NCBI GenBank assembly: GCA_008711295.1
Contig: VUYV01000613.1
Span: 62,001-126,000, forward strand
From: Anarhynchus alexandrinus
Taxonomy: Eukaryota; Chordata; Aves; Charadriiformes; Charadriidae
Reading direction: 5' to 3'
DNA: 64,000 bases
How positions within the stretch are numbered: position 1 is the first letter of the stretch; each line of letters starts with the position of its first letter. This document shows, piece after piece, positions 12,273-25,620 of this stretch. The translations under genes and the position numbers were made by a program. The notes under the pieces were generated by a model, which was not told the DNA's origin, ran no database searches, and saw only the letters and a program-made list of their open reading frames with translations.

Positions 12273-12809
12273 TACAAATACTGGGGGAAGGGCAGAGCAC
12301 AGCCCAGGAGCCTTCTGCAGCGGCAGATGGAGAGGGAAGCTACCGCTGATTCCTGCAGAGTCAGGGAAGGAGAGAGACAGCATCGCACCGAGGTGATCAC
12401 ATGAATAGGGAATGAAGGCGCAGAACAAAGAAGGGGTTTCGGGCAGAGGGAGCGGGAGCCAATGCTCGGGACCCCCAGAGCTGGGGTGTCCCGGCGTGGA
12501 GCCCTGGGGTGCTGCGGCGGTGGGGCACGGCTGCACTGGAGCTCAGGCACAGCTAGCTAAGGTTGCTGGAGGACAGGATCAGCACAGGCAGAGGAGGGAC
12601 AGAGGAGGCATTTGTGCAGTTACTAAGGGGGGAAGCTCCGTAAGACCCCATGGAAGACATAATTCCTCAGACCAGGACCCAAGCACATGGTGGGAAGGAA
12701 AATCTAAATTCCCTTGCTCCGGGCTTGGGGGCTTCCTCTAACCCACTGTGGGATGGGGCCGCGGGGGCTGTGAACAGAGCTGCCTGCCTTTCCGCTGGTC
12801 CTGAGGTCC

Positions 12810-12965
12810 CCAATGTGCCGGCGATGATTGTTATGACAGTCATTCTCGCTGTGATTGGCACCTCCCGGTTAGATCAAGGTCACTGTTAGAACACACATCT
12901 TTTCATTAAAATGGCTGAGAGCCTGTCAATGACCACAGGCCACGGCTAATTAAGGGAGGACCCAA
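12810..12965. promoter_or_regulatory. Candidate enhancer-like motif cluster
   Basis: Within about 150 bp: a TALE-type TGACAG (12834-12839), a perfect ERR/SF-1-type TCAAGGTCA (12874-12882), a RUNX-type ACCACAG (12932-12938) and a homeodomain TAATTA (12947-12952). The block is bordered by more ordinary GC-rich sequence. Regulatory function is inference only. Confidence 0.3.
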
Positions 12966-15900
12966 CGCCCCCGCACGGGTCGGTAATCAGGGCTGATGCA
13001 GAGCCACCCATCCCAAGGGGAACCAGTAGAGCAATCCTGCCCCCAGCACCCTGGTGCGTGGGGAGAACATACCCGCTCCTGGCATGCCAGTCTATCCACC
13101 ACCACCCTCGCTGCTGTCACACCAGAGCAACAGTGTCACCTCCTCTCACACAGCTCATGAGAGGCACAATAGCATCCCAGGCACCTGGGGACACCCCTCG
13201 TGTCCAGCTAGATCATGGGCCCTCGAAAGTGGAAGGACAGATGACAACATGCTCCTTACAGTGCAATCAGGTGCACATTTGAGGGACAATGACCCATAAG
13301 TGGGCTTTAGATTTGAAGAAAATCCTTTTACAAAAATGTCTAAATGCGACCATGGTGTTATAATAACTAATTCCTGGGACAGTATGGGGTTCACGCTCTG
13401 CAGGACTTAGCAAACACGCCAATGTCTTTTTAGGAAAGGACACCATGGGAATTGGTCCACCTACTTGCATAAATTAGCAGCTCAAACCCCGACACAGGTG
13501 GGATGCAATTAGACTGACCAAAGAATTTTTTGTTGTCAAACACTGAGGTGAAGCCATACACTGACAGGGGCCCCTATAAATATTAGTGTCTCTTATTTTA
13601 CACATTTTGGATAGTACCTGCCCATGGTCCTAGTTTGGCTAAACAGTGTATCAATAGAAGTCAGTTTATTTCTCAAATAAAAACAGAAATAAATCTTTCT
13701 TGAAAATCAAGGAAAACAGTGTTATTCCAAAGGCTACTAGAGTCTTTCAGTCCTGTGTTACAGCACTTCTGTCCAGATCCCTTCCTAGGGCTCTCTTATC
13801 TAATTTCCCACCACTGGATGACAAATCATGAGTTCCTTGTCATGGAAAATGGGCCTCTGGGCTGCCTCCAGACCGCCACAAATGTCATACATTCACTTTT
13901 GCCATCCAGCTACCATCTCCTGGTCACGCTGCCTTGTCTTCTCATGTGGCCAAACTCTTCCCAGTTCAACAACATTTACATGTTGCTGAGGGGTTGCACT
14001 ATTCCCAAGAGCGCCATGTGAGCCTCCTGCGATACAGTTCAAAGCGAGCAAGCTCACCGATGCGCTCTCCCCCGTTTGGGCAAAATGTTTTCACTTTGTT
14101 CCAGCTCAGAATGAAAAGGCATTTGGAAATCTTGACTTCTCTCGCAGAGTCTAGGTGTGCCTCCCTTGTTTTGTGTCCATGTAGGCCCTGCCCAGCTTTC
14201 CATCTAGAGATAAGAGAGAACCAGTTATCAGCGTTTGGTACCACTAATGCACGGGACATCACATGTTTCTGGCCCAGTGAATACAGGGAAGAAGTTTGAC
14301 TCCCCAGACATCTTCTGATATACCAGACACCTTCAACAGCTTCCTGGTGGAGGAAGCTCAGTCCCCCCACCCAATTTGTTCTCAGGCTAAACGAATGCTT
14401 TTCTGCCTTTCCATCAGTTTCTCCCAGTTACTGTGGTTTATAACTTATATTTTAGGCCCTACACCTGAAAGTCGTTTTGTAGAATATCCAGTGCAACTGG
14501 AGCCTGGCCTTAGCAGACCGTGCTTGGCACAAGGTAATTAAATAATGGCAACAATGATGTTTAATTTTGCCTGTGAATGTGGACAAATAGCAAAAGACAT
14601 AGCAGGGACTTAATGCCTCTCACACAAGACATGCTTTCCATTGCAACTTTTTAAAGCATGCTTTAAAGATATTTTGTTTTGTTTTGTTTTTCAAAATTGC
14701 TGTGAAAAAAGGTAAGCTGTATGTAATGTGGTCGGCATTTCACTCTGATCTGTAACTGCCTAATCCAGGCCAGGACTTGAAGAAGCCCGTTACAGTGACA
14801 CTAGGCACCCACTGTGAGAGTCAGTCTGGGAGCTAGACAGCTAGGAAAAACCACAGCTTTGGTCTGTGTCCAGCAGCCTAAATAAAAAGTTTCCTTTGCA
14901 TGCTTTGCATTCATCGCAAAAGAGAGCTAGCTAGCTCTTTTAAACAATAAATACCCACCGTCACAGAAACGTATCACATTAAAGTCACACTGGTAAAAGC
15001 TCGAGCACAGGACGTTAAAAATGAGGTATTGTAATTATGTTATCTCAGATGAATTCCTCGTTTTTGTGACTCACGGTGTTCACGCAGAAATGTCAATCCT
15101 AAGCATATAAAGAGCACGTCCCCACCACAGTAAATCATCACACAGTTGGCTTTAAAAATAACAATTTCTATATAAACATATACGTTTATGTAGATAGGTG
15201 TATGTATGGAATTGATTGTTTCTTTATTTCATGTTTTTCATTTGCACTTTGATGATGCTCAACATGTTTTTCACAAACGTGAGGGTGTTAAAACTGGGGT
15301 TTTTCTGTTGTTCACAGGACTCCAGAGGCTCAGGCTTAAGTAAAATATCAAATGTTATGGGTTCACGATGAATTGCAAGAACTGCCAACACTATTAATAT
15401 CTTACACGATAAATGATACATACTAAACCAGAAAAAAAATGCAACTAGAAAACACAACTCACCTGAAATACCTCTGAGCCTATATTGTTAGGAATTTAAC
15501 AGCTGTATCTCCTGACTTCGGTGTTAACAGTGCTTTTCTAATAGCTTCCTATGCACTCAATCTTCATGGTGCTGTTTAAAAGAGAGAGAGAGAGAACGAG
15601 AGAAAATTGAGCGCTGAAGTTCAGCACTCTCAGAGGGGAATACAGCAGGGAGTAGCGAATTTCGAGCAGTGCTAATTCCCATGCTGCTAATTGGACAGAG
15701 GCCATTTCCTGCACGCTAAAGTCAAACAGGACAGGAGCATATGGGCTTTCAGAGAGGGAGCTGGGCCTTTGCAATGGAAAAGAAAACACACGTTAAAAAA
15801 AAAAAAAGCACCCTAGAATCCCTGCAGAATATTGGTGATTGCAGAGAAATTACAGACAAATTACAAACTTAAAAGCTATACGCACAGATGCTGCTCCTAT

Positions 15901-16762
15901 TGCTTCTGGGAGAACTGCACCTTTGAAAAGATGGTGCTTGTTCCTCGGGGGATATGCCGTTTTCCCAATATTCTCCCTTGGCCCTGCTGTTAAAATAGGA
16001 TAGGGTTTTATTTGTTTTCTTTATTAATTTTTAATTATTTTTCACTCTATCTGCGATTCATATGGGTTTCAACGGCAGGATGAGATCCTCCTTTGGTAAG
16101 CTTTTCTGAGAGCAGCCGGTGTAGCTCTCAGGCCAGAAGGAGGGTTGCACACGCCCTAATGTCACAGAGGGGACAGACCTGCCCTCCAAGGCTGAAAGCC
16201 TTAGCAGACCACATCAGCCGGCCACAGAGCCTTTTCTTCAGCTGCTTCATATTCGACCAAGCAAAACATTTATCATGAATGGGAACCACATTAGGACAAG
16301 TTTCAAACATCACTTGCTCTTCTTTAAACATGCTAAATTCAAGCACAAAAGACTCAACATGCCTTGCAAAGTGAGTTTGGGACAGGCATAGGGAGGTCCT
16401 GTTTCAGGGATGTGACAAAGCAGGGATGCTAGGGGTGAGAAGGATGCTCTTGGAGGAGATGCTGATTAGCCCACTTCCCTGCATCTTCCTGAGAAGAAAC
16501 CGGTGTAGGGCAGGGTCAAAAGCAGGGCACTGACAGAGCATCATTCTGATCCAATGTGGCAAGGATGATGATGGTCCAAAAGAGTCGATTTTCTTCTATT
16601 AGCTGCTAATCAAAGGTGTCTCTTTTACTTTGTTTGCCAGTTTATTCTCCCTACAGCACTCTCTCCTACACAACCCCCCACAACGCCAAAAAACAGATAG
16701 GCAGAACGTGCTGCACAGGGACCAAGCGTGGAAAATTTCCACTGCCAGAGCGGGTGGTTTAT
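12966..16762. other. Unique non-coding sequence
   Basis: No gene or transposon recognised. Minor items: a 16-bp perfect palindrome at 14923-14938, a (GA)n at 15581-15595, and an A-run at 15796-15808. Confidence 0.5.
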
Positions 16763-16799
16763 AAAGTCAACAGCCACATAAAGCCAACGGCCACATAAA
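16763..16799 (+). repeat. 17-bp tandem repeat, about two copies
   Basis: AAAGTCAACAGCCACAT is followed directly by AAAGCCAACGGCCACAT and then AAAGCC, two mismatches between units. Confidence 0.8.
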
Positions 16800-17726
16800 G
16801 CCAGAGGGACACAATGGCTCTCGTGATGGAGCCGGTCACGCCGGGCAGCACAAGCAGCAGCATCTTCTTTAGAGGAGCGGACCTGCTGCATCCAGCTTCT
16901 GCCTGCAGCCCCCAGATGCCCGACCGACTGACAGACCAACCGACCGCCTGGTTTCGCCGCTGCTGGGGCTCCCTCGGTGGCTGTCACACCTGCTCTGCCC
17001 TCCCCTCGGAAAGCCGCCAGAGGAGAGAGCAGACAAAGGACGAGCAGCACAGCTGGAGCCGCTGGAAGCTGCACGCTACCCGGCACTGGTGTTGCGCTCG
17101 CCCAACACCCCTCTTCCGTAGGAAGCGCCTTTCCTGCCGCCCTGTGATTTCGGCTTTTCAAGCTCCCTTGTGTTTATCGCTTGCCATAGTTTTTAAGGCA
17201 TTACTGCAGAATTCCTTTGGGTTTTTTTAATATTATTATCGCCGCTTCTGGCTGGTTTAACCGCTGCAGACCGCACATCGCCGTTGCTGGCTATGCCCAT
17301 GAAACGCAAAGGCTGACGTGGCCTGCCTTAGTGCCCCGACTTGTCTGAATGTCCCAGGACAGAAGTGCCCTCCCGCAGCACATGGACACCAGGGCAGCAG
17401 AGAAGGGGTTAATAAAGGGTTTAATACCAAGAGGCCACACAGCAAAGCCCAAGTTAGGGCCAGCTGCACCCCTCCCCCTGGCCTCCATCCTGCTGCAGGA
17501 GCCCTGGCAGTGCTGCATCACTCAAGTGCTTCTGTCCCCACTGAGCTCCTGCCCCACTTGTGTGATGTAAAGCAATCCTTTTGTTTCCTCTTTAAGACAT
17601 TAGCCTCAGGGGCCATTACAGGGAAGAAAGGTAGCTGGGGCTCTTTTATCTGAAGGAATCCATTAGGAGGGGGGGGTCCTTTCCTTCCTCCATGCCCAGG
17701 GAGCAGCTCCTGCCTTTGCAGTGCTC
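16800..17726. other. GC-rich non-coding sequence
   Basis: GC-rich with scattered CpG at 16810-17120. No coding exon recognised. Confidence 0.45.
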
Positions 17727-17912
17727 CTGGGACATCTCCCTGCTCCATGGCCACCTCCTCCTTGCTCCAGGGACATCTCCTCCCTGCTCCAGGGACATCT
17801 TCCTCACTGCACCATGGCCACCTCCTCACTGCTCCAGGGCCACCTCCTCCCTGCTCCAGGGCCACCACCTCACTGCTCCATGGCTACCTCCTTGCTGCTC
17901 ATGGCCATTTCC
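17727..17912 (+). repeat. Minisatellite, 24-27 bp units
   Basis: About seven units of the form CTGCTCCAGGGACATCTCCT with variants (CCATGGCCACCTCCTC, CAGGGCCACC). Units vary in length and base content, so this is an older, partly degenerate array. Open frames over it simply repeat Ser/Pro/Cys patterns. Confidence 0.85.
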
Positions 17913-19669
17913 TCACCCCACTCCAAAAATGGGGCAAGTGCAGGGTCACCGTGCAGAAACTATGAGTTCTCAGCCCCCCCAAGTGAAATGAAAAGGAGGA
18001 CATGCATTTTTAAATCCACCTCAGCATAACAGACTAGCTTTCTCTTTGCTGACATTTTGGGTGACTGAGAGGTTTGCGGTGCTCTGGCATGTCTTTGTGG
18101 CTATAGAAAGCCGAAACTCATTCTTGCTTTGTTTATTCTTGCACTGAAAGCAGCAGTTCCTGTGCATTCGCAAGACTCCAGGAAGGACCTGAGGCTTTAA
18201 ATAATAACCCCAGATATTATAAGACTTTTAATAAGCTTGACACCACTGAAATAATAATAAAGAAATGAAAAAAAAATATGACAGGGAAACTAACTGGGTA
18301 GTGGGGGGGAAGGAGCCCTTTTTGAGGGTACCCTTCGCACTTTCCCAACTCATGAATCACAGAACAAACCTTTGCTCTGTACAGTGCGCGCCAACAAGGA
18401 CCTATCTTAGGCTAATACAAATTGCCCAGGTTCCAGTAAGACATTAACAGCAGATACAAGCCCACCCTGCTCATGCTTCAACCTCACCGGAGACCGAGCA
18501 GCCGCGGTCAGCCCAGAGCCAAACCAAGCAAAGCAGCACAACTCAGGGGCAGGGTGTATTTACCCAGGCTTGGCGTTAACTGCTAACACCACTATGTGGC
18601 TTTACCACAGATAGGAGCTGGCTTGCACGTCAGTGATTCAGAAGACAAGCAGGGTGAGGACACCAAAATAATCCCAGCGAAATTCAGCGTTCAGCACAAA
18701 AGATGCAGATCAGGGTGGAAAAGGTGCCAGCGTGCCTCGCTCCTGTTTAAGTCATGAGGGATAGGATGCTTTTGAAAGCTCTACTCAGCACCTGCACACA
18801 TCCACGCATGGGGAAGCACCTCTGAAGGCCTCCTCTACAGACACAGCCATGATGGGGACCATTGAGTAGCCTAAAATATAGGGAATAAATGAGAGCAGCT
18901 GCTGGGACCATGGTGGGAGCGTGCATGTGAGAGGAAATACATGTGAGCACAGAGTCAGGGCTGGCGCAAGCGGGACCATTGCCATGTCTCCTTGCCAAAA
19001 CCATCAGGGAGAGAGAGTGGGGGATGTCCTCCCCCAGCCCTGCCTTTCCTTGCCTGGTGTGGTAGCTCCAGGGTGGGGAGGGAGAGGGATGGTGAGGGAA
19101 GGAAGGAGGTGCAGGCTCCCCTCTCCGCTGCAGTGGCTTTATGAAACGTGGGGTCACGAGGAAAGGTGCAGGACACACACACACTCTCCTCTCTTCAAAA
19201 TGCGGTGGTCATGTGCACCTTGAAGCCACGTGCACCAAAATGTTTCAAGTTCACACAATCTGGCAGGAGAAGGGAAAAAAATAAACGGAGGAGGACTGCT
19301 GCTGGGCAGCGCGCATGGGAAGGCCAGCATCCCCACCGCCTGCTCTGCCGGGTCGGCCTCTGCTTTCTCGTAAATGTCCTCCCTGCTCGCCATATGTCAC
19401 ACACGCCTTCCCCGAACCCAGTGACACAATTACGCCAGGCCTCGTCACAGCCAGGGGACAACATCTCTTCCCCGGCAGTCCTGCGCTGTCATCGGTGCCT
19501 GGGGAGATAACCGACCCCCGGCTACTTGAGTCACAGCCATCAGAGAATGGGAGTGGGGACAAGTCCGGCTGCTAGAGGCAGGGATGGACGGACAGACGGA
19601 CACACGAAGGTAGTGGGAATGGCACTGGTGTGAAAAATATCTAAATGTGTATGATATTGCAGAATATTT
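17913..19669. other. Unique non-coding sequence
   Basis: No recognised gene or transposon. Confidence 0.5.
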
Positions 19670-19930
19670 ACAGAATCACAGAATGGTCAGGGTTGGAAGG
19701 GACCTCTGGAGATCATCTAGTCCAACCCCCCTGCCAGAGCAGGGTCACCTACAGCAGGTTGCACAGGACGGCATCCAGGCGAGTTTTGAATGTCTCCAGA
19801 GTGGGAGACTTCACAACCTCTCTGGGCAGCCTGTTCCAGTGCTCTGCCACCCTCAAAGGAAAGAAGTTCCTCCTCATGTTAAGATGGAACTTCCTATGTT
19901 CAAGTTTGTGCCCGTTACCTCTTGTCTTTT
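19670..19930 (-). mobile_element. CR1 LINE 3' fragment
   Basis: Begins ACAGAATCACAGAATGGTCA and GGTTGGAAGGGACC, the reverse complement of the CR1 3' end (GGTCCCTTCCAACC ... ATTCTATGATTCTGT). On the minus strand it encodes the ORF2 tail [20 protein letters not shown] and [15 protein letters not shown]. About 260 bp, truncated at its 5' side. Confidence 0.96.
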
Positions 19931-22900
19931 GTACACTTTGCATTAGGGTCTTGTGTTGAGGGAGAAGGTGCAGGAAGGAGGAGATGGGCTGCTAATGGAC
20001 ACGCTACCTGCAGCGATGGGGAAGCGGGGGGCTGGCGAGCATGCAACCCGTGGGGCAGACCCCGAGCACATCTGGCGATGCCTGCAAAGATGTGTTCAAA
20101 GCAGCTTGTTTTCCAAACCCGGGCATACCCCTGCGGATTTCCTGCAAGGAAGGAAAGCAACTAGAAAGCCCGTAGCTGCCCATTAGCAAGACCTCAGGGC
20201 TACATGCTTCTCACAGCTGTGCCACCTGCCCCTCCACGCTTCGGGGGACCGTGGCTGAGCTTGACACCGCCTTGGCAGTGCCAGTAAGTGGGTGTCTGCA
20301 CCCACGGCAGAGACGCGCTGGCTGGCTCCCAGGGAGCTACATCTGGTGCTGGATGTAGCACAGGTGTCTTGCTCATCCCAGGCTGATGGTCCCAGCAGGG
20401 CTGGCAAGCAAGCAGGGGTTTATTGCCTCCAGTCAGGGAGGACGGCTGCTCAGGCCTGCCTGGGGTTGCTCTGCACAGCATCGTCCTCGGCCACGTAGGT
20501 ATGTGCTCCTTGATCCGTGCAATTCAGGTTGATAAGAGCCAGGGAGAACTGTGAGGGATCACATTTTGCATCCAGTTAATACAAATAAAACAGGTCATCT
20601 TTAGGCATATCTCAAACAAAGCTTATTTTGCTCTACCTGGAGTGTTACTGCAAATATCGAGAAACTCTCCTAAAAAAGAGCTCCTACGAGATGGTGGAGG
20701 GATGTGATGGAAACCCCACCATTTGAGATGTGATTGACTGGGCAAAACATTGAAAATATGATGGCTCCAAAGCTGCCAGAAAAATACATCAGAGCTGATC
20801 TCATCTATGACAAGTGTATTATGTACTTACGGATGGATCTACACAAAACCCCACGTCTGACCCAGGGTCACAGGCATGAAACAGTGGGAGTCACTGTAAA
20901 CACACTTATAATTATTTGGGAATTTCTTCCCTTTCTTCCATTCATTAAAGAAAATTATTTTGTTTCTCTTTCCACTCCTTTACTCACGAAGAACTTGAAC
21001 TGCAGCCTATCAAGATTTCCAGGACTTTTTTGGATGAAGATTTGCACCACTTACTGGCAGGAACCAGCTCTGCCAAGATGTGGAGAAAATGTAATCCTTA
21101 TCCTTGGGAATTGCTTCTATACCTCATTGGTGTGCAAACAATAAACAACACTAACGGTGATGTTTCTGACAGTCCTTGTAGCCCCACGGGCAGGACTTAC
21201 GCCGGGTGCCTGTTACGTATCGCCGTCCCAGTCCTGTTGCTTCGTGTGCAATTATAAGTGGTTGGTCTTGGGAAGATGCACCAGGCATTTTTGCTGAGCG
21301 CTGCTCTGTGCAGAGGCTGTACAACTTGAAGGGGTCACTGTGCAAAGGACTGGAGGAGTTTTTCGACTGTTCCCTGTCCCAGTCACAAGACGATCCCAAG
21401 GCAGTGGCCAGTCGTGCTGGGAAAAAGGGCTCACACAGCCCGGTTAGCCTTGCTGGTGGACTGGCACAGGCTGGCAACTAGAAAATAACTAACGCTCTGA
21501 ATTTGTTTAACCCAGCGTGTTTTAACCCACTTGGGTGTCAGTTCTGGGGTCTGGCCGTGGATGCTCCCAACCCTTATGAGAACATCACTCTCTTTCCACA
21601 GGAAAAGTGTTGCCATCGGGAGCAAGTGCCCTGAGCTGAGGGGACCTGTGAGAGGCAGGTGGGGGGACCCCTCCCTCCCCAGCCCTCCCTTGGCCCCTTC
21701 ACCCTTGCGCTCGCAGGGGCAGGAAGGTTGTTGCTCAGCCCAATCTCCAGCCACTGCGGTGGCTGCGGCTGGACCGCCTTCACCTCGACTTTATGTCATT
21801 CATTTCTCCTCGGCTGGGAAATGGCTCTCCGAGGCCCTGGACATCTGCTGCTGCTTATACCCAGGCTGCGCTGCTGGTGTCGGAGCTGGCACCAGTTCAA
21901 GAAGGGACTGCAATCTTTTATTGTGCTGGTGCTGTTTTGCTGAACCATGCCCTGGAGGCCAGGAGGGTGGGTGGACAGGGATGAGGTAGGTAGATCTCGT
22001 CTCCAAGGAGAAGGGGACTTTGCTTGCACTTGACAAGTGGCTGCATGAGGGGAACACATTGCAATGAAGGGGGGGAGAGGAGGTTTTCCTTGGCTTGGCT
22101 GGGGAGGGCTGGAGGCAGGAGTGGGAAGAAACCCTTCAGGCAGGCAGGAAGGTAGGCAGGGAAGGGAGAAGATAGGAAAAGCAGGAAAGTTCAAGCAGGA
22201 AGGCAACATCAGCAGGCAAGCAACGTAACGGAGGGCACCTGTTGGAAAAGCTCCAGGAAAGCTCCCAGTTATACAGGGAGCCAAGAATATGTTGAGTCAA
22301 AGTGTATTAGGAAGTAAATCTGGTGGGCAGAGAGGGAGGTGCCTGCATCTATCTTGCCTTCAGAAAGACTTCAGATAGTGTCTCACAGCGATTGCCCTGA
22401 AAGGCCAAGAAACTCACTGCAAACTGCTGTACGAGCCCCAGGACAGCAGCGCCCTCAGCCAGGAGTGATTTATCAGCGTGTGGACAGTGAATGGCCGTAA
22501 CAGGAGCCACAGACTCTCCCCTAATTAAAGAGGGGAGATTCACAAGGAGGAGGAGGGCTGGGACTGTAACAGCTCACCCCACGAATGCTGCAGCAAACAC
22601 CACACCGAAGGACTGGGGTCTCCATTAGATGGTTTCCCAAAGATTTACAGCTCAGCCATAAAACTGTGCGCTGGGGTGCAAGTCGGCAGCGTGGGATCAA
22701 AGTTGTGGCATTATTGTTCACCTGCAGATTTGCCTTAGCCGATTCTCAACCCTCACCCTGCCAGAGCAGAGTACGCGTGCTCTCAGCTGGAGTGATTACA
22801 TTTGAGCGCTGCATGGCCAAAAAACCCACTCACACAAGGAGAGTCGGAGAAGGATCCGGTATAGGATCAGCCTTACTGAGCCTTCATGTGCCCCAGGGAT

Positions 22901-23823
22901 TGCTCCGCACTGAAAGAAGACAATAAGTAACAGTGATTGATGGCGGTAGCAGCGTGCCCTGTCGCAGAGGGCTCTGCCGGAGGATGCCAGTGGGGTTCAC
23001 AGGGCTTGGGGTGCCCGGCTGGTGCCCAGCTCCACGGTCTGCAGGAAGGCGCTACCGCCTGCCACAGCAGCAAATTAATGCCTCCCCTCCCTCCCTGCAT
23101 CCCACCCGCCCCTCGCACCACCCCGGTGGCCGCCGGGGAAGGGGCCCGGGGGGATGTGTGTGTGCACCCGGTGGTGCAGGGACGCAGGTGCCCATCACCT
23201 GCTCCCAGCGCCAGCTGGGGGAGAGGAGGATGGATGGGGCGCTGCATCCCACTCATCCCCTTCCCCTGGCTGCCTGTGGGAGGGCCTGGGCCCAGCAAAA
23301 GGGGAAACAACTAAAAACCACAGCCATTTGCAAGTCGAATCAGGTGGAGTCCTTGAAATTGCTTGAAATCCTTTTTTTTTTTTTTTTAAGGGAAAAAAAA
23401 AAAGTGAAGTGAGCTGCGCGGCGGTCCAGGTGGGAAGCAGCAGGAGAGCATCCTCGGGGTCAGTAAACCGCGGTGTCTGGAGATGGACCGACCTGCTGAG
23501 GCTGCGTGGTGGACACCACCGCAGCAGTTCATACCCTCTGCCACCACCCCCTCCCCGGCAGGTACAGGGCTCCCACCTCCCCAAAAGCTGCCTCGCTTCA
23601 GCCGATGCCCATCCGCAGGCGCCGGCGTGGGGGCAAGCAGGGCTTCCTGGCACAGGCAGCCATGGCAGGTTTTGAAACCGAAACCTTGCCACTGCTCCCC
23701 CGGCCCCCCACCTCTCCCTTTCCCACTCCAGGCTCCTTTTTCTTTTGGAAAAAAACCCCCACTGAAATCAAGTTAAGGGAGGCCTGGGCTTGTCCTTTTA
23801 AACAGATGAAGTGGGGAGTGTTG
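19931..23823. other. Unique non-coding sequence
   Basis: No gene recognised. A T-run (about 23372-23387) faces an A-run (about 23393-23403) and could form a hairpin. GC-rich from 22,930. Confidence 0.5.
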
Positions 23824-23843
23824 CGGGGGGTGGGGAGGGGGGT
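23824..23843 (+). other. G-rich quadruplex-prone run
   Basis: GCGGGGGGTGGGGAGGGGGG: long G-tracts separated by single bases. Confidence 0.7.
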
Positions 23844-23889
23844 TGCTATAATTGGATCACTTACTGTGTGACTAATCACAGCCGCCGGT

Positions 23890-23908
23890 AACCACAGTGA
23901 CTGTGGTT
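23890..23908. promoter_or_regulatory. Palindromic double RUNX-type site
   Basis: AACCACAGTGACTGTGGTT is an inverted repeat with an 8-bp arm and 3-bp centre. Each arm is a perfect RUNX core, ACCACAG. Occupancy cannot be judged from sequence. Confidence 0.4.
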
Positions 23909-23939
23909 TTAACCTTACTTGGTCATTTGCAAACCACCC

Positions 23940-25620
23940 GGATGACCCAGCCATCTGCAGCAGGGCGGGCGGCCGTGGCGTGGGGCCAGGGGCCCGCAGC
24001 CCCACACCCCTCACTGACCAGCCTGCGGATGGGGCGGGGGGCGATGGGACCTCGCAGTGGGTCCTTTCCCTGCCTCTGTGTTGGTGGCCTCCCGAATGGG
24101 CACAGGGAGGTTGGGAGCACGGCCACAGAGCAGGCAGGACCGCAGCAGGGATGGGCTTCAGTCAAAAATCCAGCTCCAGAGCTAAAATTGGGGGGTTCCC
24201 CAGATGCACAGTTCAGGCTTGGCCCATGGGACAAACCCACGTAGCTCCACACCTCCAGGTCTGGATGTGACTGATGGCACCCACGCTCGCTGCGGAGGTG
24301 GCATCTGGCCGCCCACATCTTGCCCTGGTACATCTATTTCTGGCAAGGGAGTGATGGCTAGATTATGGGCGATAGAGCAGATTAAGTTTTGATTCTTATT
24401 TATTTGAGTAAGAACAATCCTCAAAAGCCATTATTAACCTCCTTACCTTTAATCAGCCAATTGCTGGGAGTCCTGGTAGCCCTGCTTTTACCGGGTGACC
24501 TGGTGAACCCGAAAGCGGTTCAGGGCCGCAGCGTGTGGGCTGCCGCCGCCGCTCATCAGGAAGCTGAGATATGGCGAGAGGTGTGTGTCAGGGCATTCTC
24601 CTTTCTCTGTCATACGTTCAGGGCGGTGAAGTGAGGCCGGGGAACCCCCACCTGCCCCGTGCGAGCACAGCCACCCAGGAGAGCCGAGCGGCCGCTGCCG
24701 CTCTCGCTCGTTTTGAGCCCCGGCGTTCAATTTCTCCAAAGGAGGACGGAAGGAAGCAACAAATGGGAAGGAAACGGGCCTGCTTGTGAAATCCAAAACC
24801 GGATCGGTAAGAAAAACATCATAAATTATGGATCCCCTGGAGCCGCCGGCAGCCTGTCATTGTGCATGATCTGTCTCCATTGTACTTTTTTCTGTGCGGG
24901 TGAAACTGTTGTAAACTAACACAGGGCGAGCTGCTTCTGCCGAGGATCACCGCTGGCGGCTGGAGGAGCCCTCTGCCTTCCAGCACAAACAGCCCATTGC
25001 GAACCAAATGTTTCGTGTAACCGATAGCGGCCCCAGCGGGTAGGCAAGCCCTTGACGGGGGTGAAGGGGAATGGGGGCTTCAGCTGATCCTGCTCACTGG
25101 AGCTTAGCACCGGTGGACGCGCCAGCTGCAAGGACGGGGACGGGCAGCCTCGGCCAGCACAAGGCCGCCCATTGTTCCCCAATACGCTGCTGGAAAAGAC
25201 AACCGGATTAGGGTTGTCGAGCGGCGGTGTAGGACGCCCGGGAGCCCGAAGGGGGTTGCTCCCGGCCCTCAGCCCCCAGGTCCCGGGGGGGGGGGCTGTG
25301 CTGGGGATGGAGATGGGGGGAGCACCCACGGAACAGCCCACCCGGAGGAGCAGGGGTTAAGGCTCTTTGGGAGGGGGATTTTTCGGCCCCCCAGCTGCAC
25401 CAGCCCGCCTCGGATGCCAGATGCAGGCGGGCAGGGGGAGGAGGGGAGCGGGAGCCGAGAACGAACTCAAGGTCAAACGGCGAGGGGAGGGGGAGGAAGA
25501 GGAGGTGGCGGGGAGGGGAGGAAGGGTGTCCCCCACGCAGGCGGAGAATCGCTCTTTATCCACCCTCCTTCCCCCCTTCCCACACGCCGACCACAGAGGC
25601 AGCCTCTCATCGGGATATTT
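23940..25620. promoter_or_regulatory. GC/CpG-rich region
   Basis: Three GC-rich islands (about 23960-24060, 24490-24730, 25130-25560) with CpG clusters such as GCTGCCGCCGCCGCTC, separated by A/T-richer stretches at 24360-24460 and 24780-24920. A quadruplex-prone run lies at 25284-25320. No exon recognised. Possible orphan CpG islands or regulatory DNA. Confidence 0.35.

Noticed and set aside
11784..12536. 250-codon minus-strand open frame
   Set aside because: Crosses an N, sits in GC-rich DNA, has no known motif, and overlaps equally long frames on the other strand.
17518..17991. Repeat protein in several frames
   Set aside because: Produced by the 24-27 bp minisatellite; readable in three frames on one strand and one on the other.
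22873..24014. Several overlapping open frames on both strands
   Set aside because: All are shadows of GC-rich sequence with few stop codons; none has a recognisable motif.
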